The notes below the pieces were generated by a model that was given only the letters and a program-made list of their open reading frames with translations, was not told where the DNA came from and ran no database searches. From NCBI GenBank assembly GCA_026122225.1, contig JANEZZ010001951.1, forward strand, positions 310,001 to 374,000: a stretch of DNA of 64,000 nt, written 5' to 3'. Source of the DNA: Heloderma charlesbogerti. Taxonomy: Eukaryota; Chordata; Lepidosauria; Squamata; Helodermatidae. A program made the position numbers and the translations under genes. Below, in pieces: positions 34,276 through 44,500 of this stretch (the first letter of the stretch is position 1; each line of letters opens with the position of its first letter).

Positions 34276-35793
34276 CAGGGCTGGCCTTAGGGATGGGTGA
34301 GCTGGGTGGTTGCCTGGGGCACTGAGTTGAGGGGGACGCCAAGCTGAGTTCAGTGGCTGTGGGTTTTTTTAGTGTGCCATCTGCAGTGAGCTCGGGTGGC
34401 AAAAAGCAAGTGCCTGTGACCTGTTTCTCAAGGTTCTACAGGTTGTTTGGGTACTAACTACAAAAATGGTCTTCCTTCAATTAGCTTTAAAGTATGTTTT
34501 GTTTTAAATTTCCACTTTGATGTCATTTGCGCTAGGTCAAAATCAGAGGAACACAGCTTTACTTTGAGGCAATGTTACCGAGCACTGAGCACTCCAAATA
34601 CTGTAAGCACTATAAGTACTATATAAATAATAAAACAAAGCCATAAGCGGTCAGCTGGATACCTTTTTTATTTCTACCTTTTCTTTATTATTTTTAAAGA
34701 GAAAAATAATGGATATTCTAAAATAAAGAATGCTTACCAAAAGATAGGAACTGCTACCAAACAAAAAATACTGTAAGTAAAACGTGTGATAGTTCTCCTG
34801 TGTTGCATAGTGCACTGCCAGGGGTGTAGTGGTGGCAGGTCACGCTGGGGCTTCACTCCTGCACTTTTATTGAAGCCAGCCCCCAGCCGGGTCACAGTCT
34901 CCTAGGGGAGGAGGAGGGAGCAGAGGAAGGGAGTGCGGGTGGCTAGCGGCTGCCTCTCGCCTACCGTGCAGAGCTGGCCGGACAAAGGGGGTGAGAGAAG
35001 GAGCCTGAGGGAGCTCTGCAGCCTCCTCTCAGCACCCCCTATTCACCTCAGCATCAGCTTCTCCACCCACCCCTGCTCCATGCCTGTGCACCCAGCACTG
35101 CCCTCGTCATCCTGCAGCACCAGCCATCCATTCAGGGCTGCTGCTGCTGCTGCTGGCCACGGCAGCAGCAGGCGTGGGGGGGGGGGAGCAGCCTCGCCTG
35201 GCAAAGGGTTAATTTACCCTCTCTTGCAGCCCACCTTCTCTCACTCCGAGAGGGAGATGGAGGAGCTGCCCGCAGCACCTGACACTGCACCGTTGCCATC
35301 TGGTTTGAGGGAAGGATGGGAGCACATGGGCTAGACTATGTTGCTTGCTGGAGATGCTGATCCTGATCATCAATCCTGTGCCCCCAGCAAGCCCAGCCAG
35401 TTGTAGAGCTATGGCAACCCAGCACGCATGGGCTGCTGCAGCGAAAGACACGATGTGCCCCACACCCCAGAACACACTGGCCAACATCAGACTCAGACAG
35501 GATAGGTCAGCTCAGTGAGTTTGTTGGGTGATGCTGGTGGCGGCAGCAGCGGGGTGTGGGGTCGGGGTGTGGGGAGGGCAGAGAGAAGAAAGAGGAAGTC
35601 TATATAAGTGAAAAATAAATGAAAATATATTTTAAAAATTAAAATAAGAAATATCTGGGAATAAACCCCATTGAAACCTGTATACTTATTTCTGAGAAGA
35701 CATGTATGTGGATATCGGCCACCTCACCTGCCTCCGCACAGCCTACACAGCTCTGGGCAGGGGCCACAGAGCTTCTCCATTGCACCTCTCACC

Positions 35794-35940
35794 CAGCCTT
35801 TCCCAACCTTGTGCCCTCCAGATGTGTTGGACTGCAAATCCTATCATCCCCTCGCCCAGCTGGCATAGCCAATATGCTGCCTGGAGCCAATGGGAGTTGT
35901 CGTCCAGCAAATCTGGAGGGCACCAGCTTGGGGAAGGCTG
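35794..35940. mobile_element. hAT-like MITE, same family as 33457 and 56391
   Basis: Ends CAGCCTTTCCCAACCTTGTG / CAGCCTTCCCCAAGCTGGTG with CCCTCCAGAT next on both arms. The 8-bp target duplication is not readable here. Confidence 0.75.
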
Positions 35941-36068
35941 CAGCCTGCTGTGTTTCTTCTTGGCTTTTCCTGCAGAGAGTGAGGGCCTAAAGTACACATT
36001 ACAAGCAACCCTGACAATCTTTAAATAAATTTGTTAAGTAAAGCAGCTTTTTTCTTGTTCTCCCTCTC

Positions 36069-36097
<29 letters not shown>
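36069..36097. repeat. (CA)n microsatellite
   Basis: About 14 CA units. Confidence 0.95.
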
Positions 36098-36099
<2 letters not shown>

Positions 36100-36272
36100 A
36101 TTTCCTCCATATATTTGCTTTGTGCTTACTTGAGAGTAAGCTCCCATACTTGAGGGTAAGCCCCATGGCCATGAGGCTTTATTCTATCCATATGATAAGG
36201 TTACTATTTTATGAGGTAGAAAAAAATACATCATCGTTGTTGCCCATATCTGACGTATTATTTATTTAATTA

Positions 36273-36375
36273 GGGCACAATCCTATGCATGTTTAGACAG
36301 AAAAAATCCTACAATTCCCAACATTCCCCAGCCAGTTTAGCTTTTTTCTGTCTAAACATGCATAGGATTGCATCC
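36273..36375. mobile_element. Harbinger-like MITE, palindromic (103 bp)
   Basis: GGGCACAATCCTATGCATGT at the left pairs with GGATGCAATCCTATGCATGT read from the right; TTTAGACAG continues on both arms. Flanked by TTA on both sides (36270-36272, 36376-36378). Confidence 0.8.
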
Positions 36376-36397
36376 TTAATTGATTGGATGTATAGTC

Positions 36398-36535
36398 TGG
36401 AAAGGAAAGGTTCCTCCTGTGCAAGCACCAAGTCAGTGCTGACTCCTAGAGGGACACCGCTTTCGCTGGCGTTTTCATAGCAGACTGTAGCGGGGTGGTT
36501 TGCCATTGCCTTTCCCAGTCATGACTACCTTTCTT
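36398..36535. repeat. Dispersed repeat, class unknown
   Basis: The segment with TCCTCCTGTGCAAGCACC and GGGGTGGTTTGCCATTGCCT is a pattern I recognise as recurring widely in reptile genomes, but I cannot assign it to a named family. Confidence 0.4.
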
Positions 36536-38055
36536 CATCCCAAAGGCTCAGGGCTGGTAACAATATGCGAATCAATCTACTTTCTCTTTCCCTGTTGGTG
36601 GTCACCAAAAGACAGTTTGACTAAAACATGTCTTCAGCTGCTTCCAGAAGATGCACAGACTTTGGATTTTACAATATATGTGGCACTTTACAGAGAATCA
36701 TAAGCAAAAAAGTCAGGTCTCTGCCCCTCGAAGCTTACAATTTAAATGTAAATTTAATTTGTAATCTAAAGTTACAAAGCTGTTTGAAACTTAATTTTTT
36801 ATTATACAACTTATCATCATCATCATCTTCTCCTTTTTCCTCACACCATTTAGATATAATGTGCCTTTAGAAAGTAAGGGTGTGGAGATGTGAATGGCCC
36901 AGACCCTTGTCCTTCTCTTGAAAATATGCACCCATTGTTTTGTACCTTTTATTTAAAAGCACACATAAAGCTGATTTACATACCCTTAACTGAGGTTTGT
37001 TGGGGGGTGGGGGTCATTACTGCAATCTTTGGTACAAGGTTGGCACGTACCTGGCAAACAAACCCTGGTGGAGGGAAGGGAAACAGAAAAAAATCATTTG
37101 GGGGGAGGAAAGACAGAAGGTGTGTGTGTGTGTTTCAGTCCAGCTGGATGTGTGGACGTTTCCATTGCGGGATGGGGGAGATATAATGAAGGAGCTTAGG
37201 AAAGGCTAATGTTGGGGCGCTAAGGGAGTGTGCAAGGGGGCTGTGTAAATGAGAAGGGATCTGTCCATGAGGGCTAAGTTGAGAGGGTGAAGCTTCCATA
37301 GAGTACCATGTTTTGAAAACCTAAAATGTGAGCGAGTGGAAAAGATTTTAACACCCCTGCATTTTTTTCTCAGACGTCCAGTTGAAATACCCCTGCCTTA
37401 CTCTCAGCTGCACTGTTTTTGGATCCCAGTTGAAGGCTGTATAGCTTGCCAGGTTGTACAATCTTAGAGGGGGGCGTGGCTGTGACTGTCACGAAGGGCC
37501 CCTGCACTTCTGAATTTGCCACTACACTGCTGCGCACTGCCACTGCTCAGAACACGGCCTTTTGAACTTTGGCCTGTGCAAACTGTAGCCCAGTGGCTGA
37601 GGGACCAAGGTTTTGAGCAATGTCGTTCTCAGTGGACATCAGACCTGCATCAGGCCCCATAAATCCTCCGGGTGGCCCTGCAAAACTGACTGGGGGTGGA
37701 GGAATGGGGCACCAAAGGCACTCCTCGCCAGGGCGCTACTCACCCTAGGGCCAGCCCTGGCTGCACTCCTACGCACACTTACCTGAGAGGACTTGCTTCG
37801 GGGGAGACGCGCACAGGACTGCACTATTAGAGAACTTGGGTTATTGGGCGGTTTAAAACAACCCGCCCCGCGTAGCTGTACGTGGGGGCAGGAGCGGCTC
37901 TGTTGAGAGCACCAAGGGGACGGGGTGAGGGCGACCCTTGAATGCACCCATCGCCCACCCCCACGTCTATGCGCCAAGGAAACGAAGGTTTTGTTTCCCG
38001 GCGCTGAACAGCGGGGGCGACGGCGCTTCCAAAGCCTTCCGCTGTTGCCGCCTTA

Positions 38056-38187
38056 GGTCGCAAACCCAAGCAGGTTTAGACAGACCAACGCTCCTACAAT
38101 TCCCAACGTTCCCCAAGCAGATGACTGGCTTCGGAATGCTGGGAGTTGTAGGACGTTTTTTGTCTTAATGCGCTTGGAATAACACCC
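38056..38187. mobile_element. Harbinger-like MITE in the KIF25 CpG island
   Basis: Same architecture as 36273 and 42476: left arm with GGTTTAGACAG, central CCTACAATTCCCAACGTTCC pairing with GAATGCTGGGAGTTGTAGG, right end ACACCC. Flanked by TTA on both sides (38053-38055, 38188-38190). It ends about 240 bases before the KIF25 ATG. Confidence 0.75.
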
Positions 38188-38267
38188 TTACCCGCTCAGT
38201 TACCCTCTTCCCCCGCCCATTTTTGAAGTCCAGCCAATCGCAACGCTCTCCCCTCCCGGAAGCGGGT

Positions 38268-38281
38268 GTACCCATAGCAAC
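38268..38281 (+). promoter_or_regulatory. X-box-like (RFX) motif
   Basis: GTACCCATAGCAAC. The right half AGCAAC fits the RFX half-site RGYAAC; the left half departs from GTNRCC at one position. It sits between two oppositely oriented CCAAT boxes. Confidence 0.45.
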
Positions 38282-38425
38282 CACGGAGAAGCTAAGTCCT
38301 TGCCGGTGATTGGCTGGTTCAAACGGCATGGTCAGGAAGCGTGGGGGGGGGGGTGATGCGGAGGGAGGAAGAGAGAGCAGTCTGTCGGCCGTTCCGAGCG
38401 TTTACCTGGACTTGCAGGCGTCACG

Positions 38426-38500
38426 ATGCGGCCTGGCAGCGGGCTGAGCCTGAGTTTTGTGTCCGAGCAACGGATTCGGCAGCTGGAACAGAAGCTGCGA
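38426..38500 (+). CDS. KIF25: KIF25 exon 1 coding part
   Basis: ATG at 38426 within the CpG island; 25 codons (MRPGSGLSLSFVSEQ then RIRQLEQKLR) ending at a strong donor GTGAGT (38501). No earlier in-frame ATG seen in the promoter segment. Phase 0. Confidence 0.85.
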
Positions 38501-41500
38501 GTGAGTCTCGCCTGTCTCTAGAAACGGGCGGTGGGGTGGGTTTGTCGAGGGTTAAAAGCCAAGCGGCCACGCTATGGGGTGGGTCTCACCATGCCCCATA
38601 TTCCTTGGCTGGGGCTGTATGAGGGAGAGCAGTGAGCGCCCTCCGATGACGGCACCTTTGTAAGATGCTGCACTGTGTATGGATAATGACGTCACTAGCC
38701 CCTTGAGGTGCATTTACCTAACCCACGTTCCAGCCCGGTTCCCGGGGGAAGTGACTCGGCCTCTGTCTGTTCCCTTTTCTGATGACTCGCAGAGGAAACT
38801 AGCTATTTGTAAGGTGCGAAGTACTTCACTTGCAACTATTACTTCACCCAACTATCTCCTTTCTTTCTCAATTACAATTCAGAGCATGAAGTAAGATGAA
38901 GGACCTTTCATGGGTTCCTCGTGGCCTGCTTCTGCTCATTTTGTGAAATTTAAGGAGCGCTGATTTTGCATATGAAGAAATAAGTTCACGATCCTATTCA
39001 AGCTCACAGCAAACTGAGGATGTGTATGGACAATACCTTGTCAGAAAACATGTTGAAGAGTTCTTTCTGATTTGCTTTAGTATACAAAAGTGAGACCTTC
39101 AAAATGTTAAGATGTGCAGTGCTCCTGCTCATCGTGACGGATAGACAGATGTGCCCTCTTCCAGGATTCCATGCCCCCACCCCAAAGACATTTAGTATAC
39201 TATGGCCACTGGGCATACTCAGTCCTCACTGGGCTGTTTTGTAGGTTTTACCATGTTATGTTTCCCTTTCTATATTTTGCACTTCTGCAAGCACTGTGGT
39301 TCCTCCAAGCAGGCTAAAACTTCCCTCTTGTTTCTCAGTTTTGGCTACAGTCCTGTTGGCGTTCAGCAGTGGAGTTCGCTATTAGAAGGAATCACATTTG
39401 TTGTTTGTGTCCCATCGAGGTCTCTGGCTAAACAGAGGGTTTTGAAGGTTTTGTTAGTGCTTCAAGCAGTAACTGTAATACTAGTCACACAACAATTTTA
39501 CCTTCTCTTGTTGGTGTCGCTCTGCACACAGTGATCTGATGAGAGTTTGTATGTACAAGCAGTATGTGCATAAGCTCTCACCATGTGATCTGTTTTCTGC
39601 CTTGATTCAGTTGTTCAGATCAACACCTGAAGACCAGGAAGCTAGGCCAGCAGATGTGATCCTTCTGTCAGCTCCATGTGTTGAATGTATGGGGAATTAT
39701 TGTGTGAAAAGGACCCATGGAAAACTGCAAGCCCCCCAATAGCATGAACAGCACACTTCCACAGGCATGTGCATATTTTAATGTGACTGTCATGGACACC
39801 TATTAGATAGTGACCATGATCAGTAACATACTTGTAACAGTATGCTTTTGTAGCTGTTTTCTTTTAAATGCACAGATGGGATAGATATCTTCAGAGGTAG
39901 ACCTTCAACATTTGGGGGGTGGGGGAGGGAGGGATTATTTTCCGTTATGAATAACACCAAGTAGATCAGAATCTGCTGGCAATCTAATCTAGTCCCTTTT
40001 GCATCTCCTTTGAATTCTAGGAGACTATTATTTATTTATTTATTTATTATTAAATTTATTAATCGCCCATCTGGCTGGTCACCCAGCCACTCTGGGCGAT
40101 GTACAACATACAATAAAACAGTTTAAAACAATAAAATTCTACAATAAAAACATTTTCTAAAATACCCTAACCCACCCCAAATGCCTGCCTGAACAACCAC
40201 GTTTTTAATGCACGACGGAAGCTCATTAAAGAGGGGGCATGACGGAGTTCCCTAGGGAGGGAGTTCCACAGAGTGGGGGCCACCACAGAAAAGGCCCTTC
40301 AGATTAGGATTCTGTGGGACTGTGCAATTAAATGGAGCCAAATAAGGCTCTTCCTGCACTCCCTTCTCCATTATGTTTGTACATTTATCAAGGTACCAAA
40401 GCCAGGTGAAGAATGATGTTATTGAAAAAGTACAGGGTGGAGGGATGAGATGTTGACAATTTCATGCGGAAAGATTTTTAGTTCAGTGTTAGAGTTATAG
40501 AAAAGTACTGTGATCTTAAAATTTTTTATTAAAAATGTTGTGAATCAAAAAATCAGTGCAGACCAATTCTCAGCATATGTCTAACATAGTTTCTATATAA
40601 TACATACCAGATGTGGTTTTTTTAAAATATAAATAGAGCAAAGCTTTACATTATGTACCAAGCAGCTTGCTGACCTTGTATAGAATACTGAAGGGTCCCC
40701 TCCACAAGCTATACCTACCTTGCAGAGATGGCTAGAAGTGTTGAAAGAACTTGGCTTGTACACAGAATGCTGTGCTACTTGCCACATGAGGAATATAATG
40801 TGTAGCTTGGCTCTTAGTCTAAATGATGCATACGTTGTAGGATCAGAGGAGTTGTAGTGATTTATGTTCGCTTCTCATATAACTTATTTTATCCATTTAA
40901 GTTCAGGCTAATCTGAATCATGTTTTTCCAGGCTAAAGAAGAAAGAATAATTGTGCTGGAAACAGAAAATGCACTTCTGCATCTCAAGCTTGCAGAGGTA
41001 ATGATAATGGTCTTCACTCCCCCATCCCATTTTATCATACACATTGCACCCAAAGTCTTCAGTTTAAACCTTCATGAGCCCATCCTCTAAACACTTTGAT
41101 CCAGAAAGTCTGCTTCTTTCTGTAGGTTTCCTTCTACATAGGACTTGTCAGATCCAGAGCATCTGCCTTTGCCAAAAGAGAATTTAAACAGTCAGTTTTT
41201 GAAAAGCATGTAACCTGATCAAGCATCAATGTGATGGTGCAGCCTTGGTCAACATAGCTCAGTTTGGATGGAGATGTATCTTCTCATCCTTTTTGTAGTT
41301 TGGATATTAATACATATTCCATCTGCTATCTGGGGTCACTATGCATATTGTTACCAAGTGTATTGCTAGGCATGTGTAATGCCGTTAAGCATAAACAGCT
41401 TTGAAGCCATCTGTCAGCCTACCCTGCTGACTGAACCATTAATTAGTGCAATTAGCACCTGACCTAGCTCTTTCTGACCCGTTTTTATCAACCAGGATGT

Positions 41501-44500
41501 GGGCCTAACTCATAGGTGGTCACCCCTGTATCGCCAAGCACTTCCTCTACATTGGGTAAACCCAAATAAATGAGATGAAACACAGTCTCTAGTATCTCAA
41601 GCTATTTTTCCATGTAAGTTCAATATATGTTACAAAAAACCTTCATTTTTTTTAAAATTCTCAAACCAAGGCAATTGGCATTATTCATCATACTTATAAC
41701 TTACAATTAACCATTTCACTATTCTCATTATTACATTTTTATTGATATAATGATGTTGGGGAGTTCTTGCCAAAAATAAAATTCAAGAACATTATATATA
41801 AATGCAATCAGGCTGAAACTGTATCAAATAGCAGAGCCTTCCCCAGCATGTCCATTGTCTGAGGATTCCGGGAGTTGTGGTCCAACTGGAGAGAACCAGG
41901 TTGGGGAAGGCTGACATAGCATGAGGTAAGAACCTAGGAAGAACCCTGTTGGATCAAATCAATGGTCTGTCTAATGCAGCATCCTCTTTTCAGCCAGATG
42001 CTTCCAGGAAGCCCACTAAGCAGATTATGAAGGACAGTAGCTTTCCTCCATTGTCTGTCCCCTAGCACCTGGTAGTCAGAGTTACATTGCATCAGAATAG
42101 GGAGATTCCATTTAGCTATCATGGCTGATAGACCTATCCATGCATTTGTCTTTTTAAAGCTTTTAGGCAGTAGCCATCACCCCAACTTCTGATAGTGAAT
42201 TCCAGAATAATGAATTATGCATTGGGTCAAAAAGTACTTTATTTTGTCTCTGCTTCAATATATTGCTAATTTTATTATATGATTCTGGTTCTGGTGTTAT
42301 GAAAGAGGGGGAAATCCTCTTTCTACTTTTTTCACACCATAAATAGCCTTATAAACCTCTGTCATGTCTTTCTTTAGTTGTCTTTTTTCTAAGGGGGTGG
42401 GGTTGGGAGGAGAGCTCCAAAAACTTTCCTGAGAGAAATGGGTCTCCAATTCCTTGACCAATTTAGGGTGCAATCCTATGCATGCTTAGACAGAAAGAAG
42501 TTTTACACCTCCCAGCATGCCCCAGCCCACATAGCAGGCTGGGGCATGCTGGGAGGTGTAGGACTTCTTTGTATCTAAACATGCATTGCACCCTTAATTG
42601 TCCTCCTCTGCACTGTTTCCAGCTCTATGATATCCTTTTTGATGGGGCAACATGAACAATGCACAGTATTCTAAATGTGGCTGTACCGTGGATTTTTTTA
42701 AAAGGTGTTATGATACTGGTACTTTAAGTTCTCGAACTGTGGTGCTGGAGAAGACTCTTACGAGTCCCCTGGACTGCAAGGAGGTCAAATCAGTCCATCC
42801 TAAAGGAAATCAACCCTGAGTGCTCATTGGAAGGACAGAGACTGAAGCTGAAGCTCAAATATTTTGGCCACCTAATGCGAAGAGAAAACTCCCTGGAAAA
42901 GACCCTGATGCTGGGAAAGATTGAAGGCAAAAGGAGAAGGGGGTGGCAGAGGATGAGATGGCTAGATAGCATCACTGATGCAATGAATATGGACTTGAGC
43001 ACACTCCAGGAGAGAGCGCAGGACAGGAATGCCTGGCGTGCTATGGCCCATGGGGTCATGAAGAGTCGGACACGACTTAACTACTGAACAAACTTTAAGT
43101 TCAATCGTTTTATAATTATCCCTAGCACAGAATTTGCCCTTTTCACTGCCGCTGCAGTGAGCTGAAATCTAGAGAAATCTTGACTGTGTGTTTTTCTTTT
43201 CTTGGCAATGTATTGTTGCTGCTGCTAATGAAAAAACAACAGTTGAATTAGGGCTGGGGAAATTAAAATATGGCAAAGTTTGCCTGCTTCTTTACAGTTG
43301 CCTTATTTAAGCAAGTCCATTCTTATTAACTGAACATAGTAAACAAAGCTGTTATCCTTGCAGAGGACATTTTGTCTCTTTATTGCAGAGCTAGAGATTT
43401 CGAGAACAGTAGGAGGGTTGGGCCAGCATTAGGGCCATCTGCAGGGATTAGTAGTAATAGCCACTGTCAGCCAAGAGGTTCTAATCTAATGTGAGACTTT
43501 AAATTTCTGTGTGACCTCATGGTGGTCTCTTGCCCTCATGGAGTCTTGATTAACTCTTTAAGAATAAAAACTGGGATCAACTGAAACAAAATAAAACTGG
43601 ACTGAAACCAGATATTGCCTTTTGAGCTCAGCTTCCTTGGGAGCACCTACAAAAATACCTTCTGTACTTTAAAGCCTTCTGCCTGGATCTCTTCAGGAAC
43701 TTGGTTCATCAGCCTTTAATCTTGGGCATGCAAGACTTTTGACTGTTTATGATACAGGCTGCTGGTTGTTCAATACCTAATGACAAGAAATAACTGTCAA
43801 AGGCGTGTATCAGCATGGAGAGAGGCCCACTCTGGCACAGGCCATGCCAAAAGTGCAGTGGCTGGTCTATTAAAAATACCAGGGCCAGCTCAAGGCATTT
43901 TGCTGCCTGAGGCAGAACAGCAAATTATCTCCCCTGGCTGCCTGCCTGGTGAATGTACCCAAGCTGGCAAAGCAGAAAAACTCATAAGTGCCTCTCCTCC
44001 TCTCTGGCAGCAAAAATACAATAATCAATCACTCAGTCATCAATCAAATAATGAATGTACCTTAATGTATGTCTCCCCAGGTGTGTGTGGTTGGCCACTT
44101 TTGTAGTTCGCAAGATGGAAATAGTCTTGTAGCTTTTCCCCAGCATCTGATAATCAGAGATGTGTCTCTGAATATGGCAGTTGCATTTAGGTGTCATGGA
44201 AATTAGCAATTGACAGGTCTAGAGTTTTTTATTGCTTGTCTTTTAGTGATCTAAACTATTATTTTCCCTGCCCCAAATCTTCTAATACCTCTTCTAGTAG
44301 TGAATTACCCTCAATATTTACTCTAGCGAGGCTCTGGAGTTTTACTCATAGCCAGGCCTCATACTTCAAAAAAACCCACAGCCAATGACAAAACAAAGCA
44401 TCTTCTTTGGCCGCAATCCACAGACCACTTCAGAAAAGGAAGACAGGTGCCAGATCCTTCAGCCCCTTTCAGCACGGGGGTTATGTTGCACATGGCAGCA

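Larger units (their letters stand above)
34819..37532. mobile_element. hAT-like element nested in the 34276 element (inner)
   Basis: Left end CAGGGGTGTAGTGG and right end read backwards CAGCAGTGTAGTGG match at 12 of 14 positions. Flanks TGCACTGC (34811-34818) and CGCACTGC (37533-37540) agree at 7 of 8. The interior is GC-rich at the left and carries further MITEs and a CA repeat. No transposase seen. The boundary call is inference from ends and flanks. Confidence 0.45.
34276..37759. mobile_element. hAT-like element with another element nested inside (outer)
   Basis: Ends CAGGGCTGGCCTTAGGG (34276) and, read from the right, CAGGGCTGGCCCTAGGG (to 37759) form terminal inverted repeats. Flanks are GCTGCAAT (34268-34275) and GCTGCACT (37760-37767), a 7/8 match to an 8-bp hAT duplication. 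Joining the flanks restores a common squamate repeat (GCTGCAATCCTA-GC type), supporting the boundaries. No transposase frame recognised. Confidence 0.65.
37840..38620. promoter_or_regulatory. KIF25: CpG-rich KIF25 promoter region
   Basis: Markedly richer in G+C and CpG than the rest of the window and covers the KIF25 start codon. Upstream of the ATG (38426) are a CCAAT box (38234-38238), an ETS-type CCGGAAGCG (38256-38264), an X-box-like GTACCCATAGCAAC (38268-38281) and an inverted CCAAT (ATTGG, 38309-38313). No TATA box. Transcription start inferred between about 38315 and 38420. Confidence 0.7.
41930..43190 (-). mobile_element. CR1 LINE 3' region, interrupted
   Basis: Antisense CR1: the 3' end at about 41940 (CCCTGTTGGATCA), ORF2 end around 42130-42380, and the segment with CCAGCTCTATGATATCC and CAGTATTCTAAATGTGG at 42618-42685. 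It continues at 43092-43180 after a BovB insertion and is also split by a Harbinger-like MITE at 42476. Confidence 0.7.

Noticed and set aside
34933..35334. 133-codon open frame in a GC-rich stretch with Ala/Gly runs
   Set aside because: GCT-repeat-driven composition inside a putative hAT-like element; no start context or conservation evidence.
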